Source of the DNA: Hymenobacter latericoloratus
GTDB lineage: Bacteria > Bacteroidota > Bacteroidia > Cytophagales > Hymenobacteraceae
Direction of reading: 5' to 3'
Assembly (NCBI RefSeq): GCF_014199535.1
Contig: NZ_JACHNV010000003.1
Location: 559,289 to 623,288 of the forward strand
Length of the DNA: 64,000 bases
A model generated the notes under the pieces. The model was not told where the DNA came from. It did no database searches and saw only the letters and a program-made list of their open reading frames with translations. Shown here in pieces: positions 24,918-32,767 of this stretch (the stretch's first letter is position 1; every line of letters begins with the position of its first letter). Made by a program: the position numbers and the translations under genes.

Positions 24918-24953
24918 GGCCCGCCAGCTACGTTCTGGCGGGCCGTTGCTTTT
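24918..24953 (+). terminator. Terminator between convergent genes
   Basis: GGCCCGCCAG (24918-24927) and CTGGCGGGCC (24935-24944) form a perfect stem, followed by GTTGCTTTT on the plus strand. It ends the epimerase transcript and may also serve the gene arriving from the other side. Confidence 0.85.
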
Positions 24954-24971
24954 CCTTGACTTCCAGGAAAC

Positions 24972-25622
24972 CTAGAGGGTAGGCGTGCGGGCCAGGCGGG
25001 CTTCTTCGCGGCGCAGCAGCACAATGTTGCGGGCGTAGACCACCGTGCCAAAGATGTTGCCGATCAGCAGCACGGCATCCCGCCGCAGCAGGGCGTAAAT
25101 CAGGATAAGCACCGAGCCCACGAAACTGATCAGCCAGAAACTCAGGGGCAATGACGATTCGCCTTTGCGCTCCGAATACAGCCACTGGTACACGAAGCGC
25201 AGCAGAAAGATGGTTTGCCCCACGGCGCCCAGCAGCAGCACCCCGCGCGGAATGCGGCTGCCCAGCATGGCCCGCAGGCTGAAGTGCTGGTTGCCGGCCA
25301 CAAACCAGCCCAGCATCGCCACCGGAAACACGTAGGCCCCCGCCCGAAACCAGGGATTCAGCTTGCTCCACTCCCCTAGCAGCTGCAGGTTGCGGATGTA
25401 GATGGCGTAGCTGATGAGCTGAGCGGCCAGGATGATGGGGTCGTGGCGCAGAATGCCGTACACAATCATCAGAAACGAGGACACCAGGCTGATCTGCCAG
25501 AACAAGGTAGGCACCAGCACCCGCTTGGCCCGCTCGCTCTGAATCCACTGCAGCACAATCCGGCTGGAAAACAAGAGCTGCGACACCAGCCCAATGCCCA
25601 GCGCCAGGGTTTGCGTGCTCAT
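24972..25622 (-). CDS. LpxB N-terminal-domain-like membrane protein, tandem
   Basis: 216 residues with about six to seven membrane segments and no catalytic glycosyltransferase domain. It contains two copies of the small membrane domain found at the N-terminus of some lipid-A-disaccharide synthases (LAB_N): one near residues 5-70 (LFSSRIVLQWIQSERAKR) and one near 135-200 (TIFLLRFVYQWLYSERKG). The domain also occurs as a stand-alone protein beside polyprenyl-phosphate sugar transferases. It follows the GT2 gene with an 18-base gap if ATG at 25622 is used. A GTG at 25640 would abut the GT2 stop and is possible. An accessory or flippase-like role in lipid-linked sugar delivery is an inference. 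Confidence 0.88.
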   Translation of the reverse strand: MSTQTLALGIGLVSQLLFSSRIVLQWIQSERAKRVLVPTLFWQISLVSSFLMIVYGILRHDPIILAAQLISYAIYIRNLQLLGEWSKLNPWFRAGAYVFPVAMLGWFVAGNQHFSLRAMLGSRIPRGVLLLGAVGQTIFLLRFVYQWLYSERKGESSLPLSFWLISFVGSVLILIYALLRRDAVLLIGNIFGTVVYARNIVLLRREEARLARTPTL

Positions 25623-25640
25623 ATCCGGTAGGGCTCCCAC

Positions 25641-26438
25641 TTAGCGGCTGGCGTTACGGAGGTTACCCACCGAAGCTTCTGACGCTTCAGGGGCCGACTG
25701 GCGGTGGTGCTCCCCGATTTCGTAGTTTTTCCAGCGGCTGCGGATCCAGCGGAACCCGAACGTGTCGACCAGGGGCTTCCAGGCCCGGTTCCAGAGGTTG
25801 TACTTGGCCGTGCCCGCAAAGCGCGGGAAGTGGCGCACCGGCAGCTGCTTCACCCGGCCGCCCTGCAGCTGCACCAGCGCCCCCAGGAAGCGGTGCATGC
25901 CGTGAAACAGCGGCAGCCGGCGGGCATAGTCGGTTTTGATAATTTTCAGCGGGCAGCCCGTATCCTGAATGCCGTCGTTGATGAGCGTGCGCCGCACCCC
26001 GTTGGCAATCTTGGAGGAAAGCTTCTTGACCAGCGTATCCTGGCGCTTGGCCCGAATGCCGTTCACCATGTCGTACTCCGGGAAAAACGTCAGGAACTCC
26101 AGAAAATCCAGCGGGGTGGTTTGAATGTCGGAGTCGATGTAGCCGATCAGGGTGGTGCGGGCGTGGTCGATGCCGGCTTTGATGGCCGTGCTCAGCCCCC
26201 GGTTCTGGCTCAGGCTGATAAACTCGTAGTGAGCATCCCGGCCGCACACCTCGCGCAGAATAGCCAGGGAGCCGTCGGTGGAGCCATCATTAACGAACAA
26301 GACGGTCGTTTCCACCGGCGTTACGGCCAGAAACTTATCCATCTCCACCACAAACTGCCCCAGGCTTTCTTCTTCGTTGTAAACAGGCACCAGCACCGTC
26401 AGGCTTTGCTGGGCTAAATAGGAGGCATTTTCGGGCAT
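25641..26438 (-). CDS. GT2 glycosyltransferase, polyprenyl-phosphate sugar synthase type
   Basis: 265 residues, GT-A fold. Nucleotide-sugar motifs: LVPVYNEEESL near residue 15, FVNDGSTDGS near 49, the metal-binding Asp-x-Asp in GYIDSDIQT near 100, and the DPM1/ArnC-like block DTGCPLKIIKTDYARRLP near 155. No clear C-terminal membrane anchors are present, so it resembles soluble dolichol-phosphate-mannose synthase. The expected job is to load a sugar from a nucleotide donor onto undecaprenyl phosphate at the cytoplasmic face. It is followed directly by the LpxB-N-like gene. A weak -7-like TACCTTGC lies about 25 bases upstream. Confidence 0.9.
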   Translation of the reverse strand: MPENASYLAQQSLTVLVPVYNEEESLGQFVVEMDKFLAVTPVETTVLFVNDGSTDGSLAILREVCGRDAHYEFISLSQNRGLSTAIKAGIDHARTTLIGYIDSDIQTTPLDFLEFLTFFPEYDMVNGIRAKRQDTLVKKLSSKIANGVRRTLINDGIQDTGCPLKIIKTDYARRLPLFHGMHRFLGALVQLQGGRVKQLPVRHFPRFAGTAKYNLWNRAWKPLVDTFGFRWIRSRWKNYEIGEHHRQSAPEASEASVGNLRNASR

Positions 26439-26568
26439 ACAGACGAACGTAAAACGGGGCGCAAGGTACTCAAGGATTTTTCAGCAGAATACTTCTGCGG
26501 AATGCAACCCAAGGGGCTGGGCGGCCTATCTTACTGCCAAGTATCCGAACAAGTTGTATGAATCTGAA

Positions 26569-27207
26569 ATGAATCTGAAATTATACTATCTGGCCGCCCT
26601 GGGCCTCGGTATCTCACCACGTTTGCACGCCCAACACCAGCCGGGGCCCGACCTCCCACCGTCCCCCGCCCAAGTAGTAAAAGCCGGCGTGCGCGTATTT
26701 AATCAGCCCGATGCGACAGGCACTTACGAGAGACAACTCACACCTCAACTAAGCCTACTGGGGGGCCTGGGATATTTTCGCCAGCGCTATTCCCTCTATG
26801 GCCTGTGGTTTAGCCCTGCCGCTGGCCCACGCCAGCCGGAGGAGTTGCGGGGCATTTCTCACTCCTATCACGCCGACCTGCAGTTGCGTTATTATTTCCG
26901 GCCGCGCGTTGCCCGGCCGGCCCTCACGGGCTGGTACGCGGCTTTCGCCCTGCAGGGCACCTACCGGCGCACTACGGAAGTGTACGTGGCCTCTGCTACC
27001 ATTCCGAGCGGTTCCAGCCGCCGCTACGGCAGCACCCAGGTGCAGCCCCAGGTGTATCTGGGCCGGCAATGGGGGCTGGGACCAAGAATAGTGCTGGACA
27101 CGTTTGTGGGCACTTGCGTTTACCGGCGCGAATCCGTTAACCGGCGCAACCCCAAGGCCCTGTACCTTGATGCAGGCGGGGGCCTGCAGATTGGCTGGCG
27201 GTTGTAA
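26569..27207 (+). CDS. Predicted outer-membrane beta-barrel protein, unknown role
   Basis: 212 residues with a signal peptide (MNLKLYYLAALGLGISPRLHAQ). The mature part alternates aromatic and polar residues in strand-like stretches (LSLLGGLGYFRQRYSLYG, HADLQLRYYFRPR) and ends in a beta-signal-like GGGLQIGWRL, as expected of a small barrel. I do not recognise a specific family. ATG at 26569 is preferred over TTG at 26554 five codons earlier. It stands between the divergent GT2 gene and a strong terminator facing the his operon end. Confidence 0.75.
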   Translation: MNLKLYYLAALGLGISPRLHAQHQPGPDLPPSPAQVVKAGVRVFNQPDATGTYERQLTPQLSLLGGLGYFRQRYSLYGLWFSPAAGPRQPEELRGISHSYHADLQLRYYFRPRVARPALTGWYAAFALQGTYRRTTEVYVASATIPSGSSRRYGSTQVQPQVYLGRQWGLGPRIVLDTFVGTCVYRRESVNRRNPKALYLDAGGGLQIGWRL

Positions 27208-27225
27208 CGGCGGCGGGCCGGAAAT

Positions 27226-27262
27226 GCCACCGCCGTTCCGGGTAGGGCGAAACGGCGGTGGC
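27226..27262 (+). terminator. Terminator between the barrel gene and the his operon
   Basis: GCCACCGCCGTT (27226-27237) pairs perfectly with AACGGCGGTGGC (27251-27262). The plus-strand downstream sequence GGCTTATTTATC is only moderately T-rich. It may also stop his transcripts arriving on the minus strand. Confidence 0.75.
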
Positions 27263-27300
27263 GGCTTATTTATCAGTTTACTAGGTTAGTGCCTACCCGC

Positions 27301-27939
27301 TTACTCCCGCCGAACCCCGCCGGAAATGGTGGTGTGGCGCTGGCGCAGTACCTGCACAATATCTTCCAACGACAGCCCCGAGGCCGTCAGGAGTACCAGC
27401 AGGTGGTAGAGTAGGTCGGCGGCCTCCCCTTTCAGGCCTTCCAGGTTTCCGCCTACGGCATCAATCACCGTTTCCACGGCCTCCTCGCCTACTTTCTGGG
27501 CAATCTTTGGCATTCCCTTACGCAGCAGCGACACCGTGTAGGATTTGGGGTCTTCGTTGGGGAACTGCTGACGGCGCTGCACCAGCCGCTCCAACTCTGC
27601 AATAAAACTGACGGCCGGGGCCGGGTAGGCCGTTTGGTCGGGCTGCTCGAAGCAGCTGGTAGTGCCGCGGTGGCAGGTAGGCCCGTCCGGCAGGGCCCGG
27701 ATCAGCAGGGCGTCCTGGTCGCAGTCGGGGTGCTGGCTGACTACGGTGAGGTAGTTGCCCGAGGTTTCGCCCTTGGTCCAGAGGCGCTGCTTGGAGCGGG
27801 AATAGAAGGTCACGCGGCCCGTTTGCTCGGTCACGCGCCGGGCTTCCTCGTTCTGGTAGCCCAGCATCAGCACCTGGCCCGTCTGAGCATCCTGCACAAT
27901 CACGGGAATCAGCCCATCGGGCATTTTGGCAAAGTCCAT
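27301..27939 (-). CDS. hisI: Bifunctional phosphoribosyl-AMP cyclohydrolase / phosphoribosyl-ATP pyrophosphatase
   Basis: Histidine steps 2 and 3 in one 212-residue polypeptide. Residues ~10-105 are the HisI cyclohydrolase with zinc and metal ligands in VSQHPDCDQDALL and the Cys in TCHRGTTSCF. Residues ~112-205 are the HisE pyrophosphohydrolase with the helical metal-binding motif GEEAVETVIDA and LKGEAADLLYHLLVLL. It is the last gene of the operon. Its start is followed upstream by a 32-bp-arm palindrome that separates it from hisF. Confidence 0.97.
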   Translation of the reverse strand: MDFAKMPDGLIPVIVQDAQTGQVLMLGYQNEEARRVTEQTGRVTFYSRSKQRLWTKGETSGNYLTVVSQHPDCDQDALLIRALPDGPTCHRGTTSCFEQPDQTAYPAPAVSFIAELERLVQRRQQFPNEDPKSYTVSLLRKGMPKIAQKVGEEAVETVIDAVGGNLEGLKGEAADLLYHLLVLLTASGLSLEDIVQVLRQRHTTISGGVRRE

Positions 27940-27945
27940 TTTTTT

Positions 27946-28029
27946 AGTTGTCAGTTGGGAGTTGTCGGTTGTCAGTACTGATGGGGGCCGTTATCATTAC
28001 TGACAACCGACAACTCCCAACTGACAACT
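27946..28029. repeat. Perfect 32-bp inverted repeat built from heptads, between hisF and hisI
   Basis: Arms 27946-27977 and 27998-28029 are exact reverse complements with a 20-base loop. Each arm is a run of related 7-mers: AGTTGTC, AGTTGGG, AGTTGTC, GGTTGTC. It nearly fills the gap between the hisF stop and the hisI start. A related heptad element occurs at 52236-52329. Confidence 0.9.
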
Positions 28030-28034
28030 CATAT

Positions 28035-28793
28035 TTACAGCCGCACCGGAATACCATCGGCCCGCAGATGCTCTTTCAGCTCCCGGATGCCAATTTCGCC
28101 GAAGTGAAAAATGCTGGCCGCCAGCCCGGCATCGGCGTGGGCCTGCTGGAATACGCGGGTGAAGTCCTGCTTGGAGCCGGCCCCACCGGAAGCTACCACC
28201 GGCACCGACACGGCCCGGCTGACGGCCCCGGTAATGTCCAGCGCGAAGCCGTCCTTGGTGCCATCGTTGCTCATGGAGGTCAGCAGTAGCTCGCCGGCGC
28301 CCCGCTCCGCCGCCTCCCGGCACCATTGCACCGCGTCGCGGCCGGTATTATGGGTGCCGGCCCGGGTGTAGATCTGCCAGCCGTCGGCATCGTTATAGCG
28401 GGCATCGGCGGCTACCACAATGCACTGCGACCCGAAACGGGCGGCCAGCTCGTCAATGAGCTCGGGCCGGGCCAGGGCCGCGGAGTTGATGCTGACCTTG
28501 TCGGCCCCGTTCAGCAGCAAGGCTTCCACATCGGCCACGGTACCAATGCCGCCGCCTACGGTGAACGGGATGTCCAGCTCGCGCGCTACGTCGCGCACCA
28601 GCGCCACCAGGGTCGCGCGCTTCTGGTTGGTGGCCGTAATATCGAGGAACACCAGCTCGTCGGCGCCCTCGCGGGCGTAGCGGGAAGCCAGGGCCACGGG
28701 GTCACCGGCGTCGCGCAGGCCCTCAAACCGGACGCCCTTTACGGTGCGGCCATCCTTTACATCGAGGCAGGGTATAATTCGTTTGGTTAGCAT
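28035..28793 (-). CDS. hisF: Imidazole glycerol phosphate synthase, cyclase subunit
   Basis: 252 residues, (beta-alpha)8 barrel. With HisH it converts PRFAR plus glutamine-derived ammonia into IGP and AICAR. Catalytic Asp11 is in [10 protein letters not shown] and the second acid is the Asp in [10 protein letters not shown] near residue 130. Phosphate-binding glycines are in TVGGGI and VVASGGAGS. The ATG at 28793 (MLTKRIIPC) is the family start. The open frame extends 17 codons upstream, but those codons come from the repeat element at 28814-28906 and are not expected to be translated. Confidence 0.97.
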   Translation of the reverse strand: MLTKRIIPCLDVKDGRTVKGVRFEGLRDAGDPVALASRYAREGADELVFLDITATNQKRATLVALVRDVARELDIPFTVGGGIGTVADVEALLLNGADKVSINSAALARPELIDELAARFGSQCIVVAADARYNDADGWQIYTRAGTHNTGRDAVQWCREAAERGAGELLLTSMSNDGTKDGFALDITGAVSRAVSVPVVASGGAGSKQDFTRVFQQAHADAGLAASIFHFGEIGIRELKEHLRADGIPVRL

Positions 28794-28813
28794 CGGGTGG
28801 TCTAAATATGCTG

Positions 28814-28906
28814 TCATCCTGAGCGGAGCGAAGGACCTTATCACGCCGGCGCGAAGCCGTTGTTATCCTTCAACCGTGATAAGGTCCTTCGCTCCGCTCA
28901 GGATGA
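28814..28906. repeat. REP-like palindrome with 32-bp perfect arms, between hisA and hisF
   Basis: Arms 28814-28845 and 28875-28906 are exact reverse complements. The outer end is TCATCCTGAGCGGAGCGAAG and the loop is 29 bases. Diverged relatives lie at 50685-50759 and 54499-54579, always between genes. Open frames crossing it give spurious peptides such as RSFAPLRMT. Confidence 0.92.
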
Positions 28907-28931
28907 TAAAAGAACCAATCAATAGACGCCC

Positions 28932-29648
28932 CTATAGCCAGGGCTGCAGTTCGGCCAGGGTAATGGTGCCCTCATAGATGGCCTTGCCAATAATAGCGCC
29001 GTGCATGCCGATTGCCGCCAGGGCTTCCACATCGGCTAGGGTGGTAACCCCGCCGCTGGCCACCAGCTGGGCAGCGGGCAGCTGCTCGCGCAATTGCTGG
29101 TAGGTAGCCAGCGCGGGGCCCTGCAGCTTGCCATCTTTGCTGACATCGGTGCAGATAAAGGTACTGGCGCCCGCCGTCAGGTAGTCGGCCACGAACTCCT
29201 GTAGGGTCCGCTCGCTCTGCTCGGCCCAGGCGTTAATGGAAATAAAGTTGTCGCGGAAATCAGCCCCTACAATGATGCATTCAGCGCCAAAAACGCGCAG
29301 CCAACCAGCCACCGTTTCGGGTTCCCGCACGGCAATGCTGCCGGCCGTAATCTGGCGGGCACCCGCCCCGAAGGCTTGGCGCACGGCCTCCTCGCTTTGC
29401 AGCCCCCCGCCAAAGTCAATCTCCAGGGCGGTGTGCCGGGCAATGCGCTCCAGCACCGGCAGGTTCACCGGCTGCTTGGCCCGGGCCCCGTCCAGGTCCA
29501 CCAGGTGAAGGCGCTTTACCCCGTGCTGTTCGAAGCGCTGGGCCACGGCTAGGGGGTCGGAGTCGTAGGTGGTCTGCTGGGAGAAGTCGCCTTCGGTGAG
29601 GCGCACGCACTGGCCATTGATGAGGTCAATAGCGGGAATGATTTCCAT
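28932..29648 (-). CDS. hisA: ProFAR isomerase (phosphoribosylformimino-AICAR-P isomerase)
   Basis: 238 residues, (beta-alpha)8 barrel homologous to HisF. It performs the Amadori rearrangement of ProFAR to PRFAR. The catalytic Asp8 is in IPAIDLINGQCVRL; IDFGGGLQSEE and ASGGVTTLADV hold the two phosphate-binding sites; the second catalytic Asp is in FICTDVSKDG near residue 130. It lies between hisH and hisF as expected. A 93-bp palindrome follows it before hisF. Confidence 0.97.
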   Translation of the reverse strand: MEIIPAIDLINGQCVRLTEGDFSQQTTYDSDPLAVAQRFEQHGVKRLHLVDLDGARAKQPVNLPVLERIARHTALEIDFGGGLQSEEAVRQAFGAGARQITAGSIAVREPETVAGWLRVFGAECIIVGADFRDNFISINAWAEQSERTLQEFVADYLTAGASTFICTDVSKDGKLQGPALATYQQLREQLPAAQLVASGGVTTLADVEALAAIGMHGAIIGKAIYEGTITLAELQPWL

Positions 29649-29756
29649 GGGTGTCTGCTATCTGCTAGAATGATGGGGTAGGAAAACTCTGTGGCGCTTT
29701 GGTCTGCCGGCGCAGGTAGTGAAATACTCCCTACCCCCTGTCGGTGGCCAAGGCTG

Positions 29757-30347
29757 CTAGAGCTTCAGAAAGTTTTCCAGAATCCGCGTCCCGACCGGGC
29801 CGCTTTTCTCGGTGTGAAACTGCACGGCGTAGAAGTTCTTATACTGCACGGCGGCACTAAAGGGCGCGGGGTACTCGGCCTGGGCAATGGTGTAGTCCCC
29901 GACGGGTGCGTAGTAGCTGTGCACGAAGTACACGTAGTCCTCCTCGCGCAGCCCTTCGAAGAGCGGGGAGCGAAGCGCCTGCAGGTTGTTCCAACCCATG
30001 TGCGGCACTTTATACTCCGGAGCGCTGGGGAAGCGAATCACGTTAAAAGGCAAAATTCCGAGCAGGCCGGTACCGCCCCCTTCTTCGCTGTGCTGCCCCA
30101 GCAGCTGCATGCCCAGGCAGATGCCCAGGAATGGTTGAGTAAGTGTCGGTAGAAGCTCATCAAGGCCCTGGGCCCGCAGCTCGCGCATGGCCGAAGCGGC
30201 TTCGCCTTCACCCGGAAACAAAACCTTATCGGCCCGCCGAATCACTTCGGGCTCCGAGGTCAGGGTAGCCTGTACGCCCAGGCGTTCCAGCGCAAACAGC
30301 ACAGACTGTACGTTGCCGCCTTTGTAATCAATTACTGCTATTTCCAT
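29757..30347 (-). CDS. hisH: Imidazole glycerol phosphate synthase, glutamine amidotransferase subunit
   Basis: 196 residues, class I glutaminase that supplies ammonia to HisF. The nucleophile Cys is in FLGICLGMQLL near residue 77, and the His and Glu of the triad are in VQFHTEKSGPVG near residue 180. It starts MEIAVIDYKGGNVQSV, normal for the family. There are 108 bases between it and hisA and 166 between hisB and it; the latter gap holds a 128-bp palindromic element. Confidence 0.97.
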   Translation of the reverse strand: MEIAVIDYKGGNVQSVLFALERLGVQATLTSEPEVIRRADKVLFPGEGEAASAMRELRAQGLDELLPTLTQPFLGICLGMQLLGQHSEEGGGTGLLGILPFNVIRFPSAPEYKVPHMGWNNLQALRSPLFEGLREEDYVYFVHSYYAPVGDYTIAQAEYPAPFSAAVQYKNFYAVQFHTEKSGPVGTRILENFLKL

Positions 30348-30379
30348 TTGAAGGATTATAGGCGAATTATGTGTTTACT

Positions 30380-30507
30380 CATTTGTATAAACATATGGTG
30401 TAGCCCCTGTTCTCCTATAATTGCTTAACGCACCTTCCTAACTTTATAAGCAGGGGTGCTTGACGAGCTGCAGACAATGAAGGCTTTACCATATGTTTAT
30501 ACAAATG
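30380..30507. repeat. 128-bp palindromic element with 20-bp perfect terminal inverted repeats, between hisB and hisH
   Basis: CATTTGTATAAACATATGGT (30380-30399) is exactly inverted at 30488-30507. The interior has a second, imperfect pair (AGCCCCTG with CAGGGGTGCT). The AT-rich ends contrast with the surrounding genes. Size and terminal repeats recall a miniature inverted-repeat element; no clear target duplication is visible at its edges. Confidence 0.85.
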
Positions 30508-30513
30508 TTAAAA

Positions 30514-31626
30514 CTACAGAACTCCCTTTGTGCTGGGAATTTCCATCCGGGCGGCGTCCCGTACTAGGGCCATCTTGATAGACTTAGCTACAGCCTTAAA
30601 TATGGCCTCAATCTTATGATGCTCGTTCTGCCCCTCGGCCTTGATGTTCAGGTTGCAGCGGGCTGCATCGGAGAAGCTTTTAAAGAAATGGTAAAACATT
30701 TCCGTGGGCATGTCCCCGATTTTTTCCCGCTTAAACTCCGCATCCCACACCATCCAGGGGCGGCCGGAGAAGTCGATGGCGGCTTGGGCCAGCACGTCGT
30801 CCATGGGGAGCAGGAAACCGTAGCGGGCCAGACCGCGCTTGTCGCCGAGGGCCTGGGTGAAGGCCTCGCCCAAGGCAATGGCCGTGTCTTCGATGGTGTG
30901 GTGCTCGTCGATGTGCAAGTCACCCTGTACCGAAATTTTCATATCCACGCCCGAGTGCTTGCTGAGCTGATCAAGCATATGATCGAAGAACCCCAGCCCA
31001 GTCTGCATCTGCGGACGACCATTTCCATCGAGGTTTATTTCGATGCTGATTTTGGTTTCGTTGGTGTCGCGTTGTACTGCCGCCGTGCGAGCAGGCAACC
31101 GCAGGAATTGGTATATCTTTTCCCAGTTGGTTGTCGAGAGAGCGGCGCGGTCATCGGCCTCCCCTTCCGGCCGGATCAGAATAGACTGGCAGCCTAAGTT
31201 CTGCGCGAGCTCCACATCGGTGAGCCGGTCGCCGATAACAAAGGAGCCGGCCAGGTCGTAGCCGCTGCCTTCCCCAAGGTATTGCTGCAACATCCCGATG
31301 CCGGGCTTGCGGGTAGCCAGGTTTTCGTGCGGAAAGCTCCGGTCGATGTGCTCCCGCGCAAACTCCACTCCTTCCGAGCGCAGAATATCGAGCATCATGG
31401 TGTGGGCCGGCCAGAAGGTGTCTTCCGGAAAGCTGTCGGTGCCCAAGCCATCCTGGTTACTTACTAGTACCAGCTCGTAGTCCAGTTCGCGGGCAATGCG
31501 CGCCAGTCCGGTGATGGAGCCCGGCACAAACTGAAATTTTTCCCGGCTCAGGGAGTCAACCTGAAAATCGGTGGGCGGCTCAATCAGGATGGTGCCGTCC
31601 CGGTCAATGAAAAGAACTTTCTTCAT
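30514..31626 (-). CDS. hisB: Bifunctional histidinol-phosphatase / imidazoleglycerol-phosphate dehydratase
   Basis: 370 residues. The N-terminal HAD phosphatase (1-~170) shows the nucleophile motif FIDRDGTIL near residue 6 and [10 protein letters not shown] near 142. The C-terminal dehydratase (~175-370) has the metal-binding motifs [14 protein letters not shown] and [14 protein letters not shown], and [14 protein letters not shown] near the end. Histidine steps 6 and 8 are therefore fused, as in enterobacteria and many Bacteroidota. Confidence 0.97.
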   Translation of the reverse strand: MKKVLFIDRDGTILIEPPTDFQVDSLSREKFQFVPGSITGLARIARELDYELVLVSNQDGLGTDSFPEDTFWPAHTMMLDILRSEGVEFAREHIDRSFPHENLATRKPGIGMLQQYLGEGSGYDLAGSFVIGDRLTDVELAQNLGCQSILIRPEGEADDRAALSTTNWEKIYQFLRLPARTAAVQRDTNETKISIEINLDGNGRPQMQTGLGFFDHMLDQLSKHSGVDMKISVQGDLHIDEHHTIEDTAIALGEAFTQALGDKRGLARYGFLLPMDDVLAQAAIDFSGRPWMVWDAEFKREKIGDMPTEMFYHFFKSFSDAARCNLNIKAEGQNEHHKIEAIFKAVAKSIKMALVRDAARMEIPSTKGVL

Positions 31627-31689
31627 GATAGAGAAATGACCCAGGTGGGGTCAGGTAAAATCGGAGTGTCGTACTGTTGTCGGGCGGGC

Positions 31690-32739
31690 TTACTCGAACT
31701 GTTGGAGCGCCTCCAGCAGTTGCTCATTTTCCTGTGGCGAGCCCACGGTAAGTCGGAGCGTGCCGGCGCAGCCTGGCTGGGTAGTACGGTTGCGCACAAT
31801 AATGCCACGGCTTACCAGGAAGTCGTACACGGCTGTGGCATCAGGCCGGAAGCGCACCAGCAGGAAATTCGCATCCGAAGGAAATACGGTTTCCACGATG
31901 GGCACGGCCGGCAGGCGCTCGGCCAGCCAGTCACGGCCCCGGAGCAGCTGCTGGCGCATACCCTCAAAACGAGCCGCATCGCGCAGAGCCTGCAGGGCGT
32001 GCTGTTGGGTAGCTTCCGAAACGTTGTAGGGCGGCTTGATTTTGTTGAGGTAGCCGACAATTTCCGGACTGGCGAAGGCCATGCCCAGGCGCAGGCCGGC
32101 CAAGCCCCAGGCCTTGGAGAAGGTTTGCAGAATCACCAGGTTCGGGAACTCCTCCAGGCGCGTGGTCCAGCTGGGAGCTGCAGCGAAATCGGCATAGGCC
32201 TCGTCGACTACTACCAGCCCCCGGAAGCCGCGCAGGATTTGCTCGATGGCTTCGGCGTGGAGCAGATTGCCCGTGGGGTTGTTGGGCGAGCACAAAAATA
32301 CCAGCTTGGCCTCGGAAGCTACTACCCCCGCTACTGTCTCGGAGGAGAGCTGAAAGTCCTCGGTGAGCGGCAGCCGCTCGATGCGCACGTCATTCAGATT
32401 AGCGGCTACCTCATACATGCCATAGGTAGGCGGCAGAATCAGAATGCTGTCCTGGCCGGGAGTGCAGGTCAGGCGCACCAGCAGGTCAATGGCTTCGTCG
32501 GAGCCGTTGCCCAGAAAAATCTGCTCGGGCCGCACGCCTTTCAGCGGGGCCAGCTCGGCTTTCACGGCCCGCTGCACGGGGTCGGGGTAGCGGTTGAACC
32601 GCTCGGGGCCGGCGCTGCCCAGGCTATTCTCGTTGGCGTCGAGCATTACATGCGCCTCTCCCTGAAATTCGTCGCGGGCCGAAGAATAGGGTTTCATGGC
32701 CCGGATGTTGGGCCGCACGAGGCTATCGAGGTTAAACAT
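31690..32739 (-). CDS. hisC: Histidinol-phosphate aminotransferase
   Basis: 349 residues, fold-type I PLP enzyme, converting imidazole acetol phosphate and glutamate to histidinol phosphate. The PLP Lys is in LQTFSKAWGLAGLRLG near residue 210. Other signatures are MLDANENSLG near the start, CSPNNPTGN near 152, VVVDEAYADF near 178, and the C-terminal Arg in GTLRLTVGSPQEN. It lies 28 bases after hisD and 63 before hisB, so it is likely co-translated. Confidence 0.97.
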   Translation of the reverse strand: MFNLDSLVRPNIRAMKPYSSARDEFQGEAHVMLDANENSLGSAGPERFNRYPDPVQRAVKAELAPLKGVRPEQIFLGNGSDEAIDLLVRLTCTPGQDSILILPPTYGMYEVAANLNDVRIERLPLTEDFQLSSETVAGVVASEAKLVFLCSPNNPTGNLLHAEAIEQILRGFRGLVVVDEAYADFAAAPSWTTRLEEFPNLVILQTFSKAWGLAGLRLGMAFASPEIVGYLNKIKPPYNVSEATQQHALQALRDAARFEGMRQQLLRGRDWLAERLPAVPIVETVFPSDANFLLVRFRPDATAVYDFLVSRGIIVRNRTTQPGCAGTLRLTVGSPQENEQLLEALQQFE

Positions 32740-32767
32740 TGATTCTGAATTTAGGATGACCGCACTG

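Noticed and set aside
27946-28029. Heptad palindrome considered as a CRISPR remnant
   Set aside because: Units are 7 bases without spacers and form one inverted pair; no cas genes are present.
28794-28844. 17-codon N-terminal extension of hisF
   Set aside because: The codons derive from the palindromic repeat and give the spurious RSFAPLRMT peptide; HisF begins at MLTKRIIPC.
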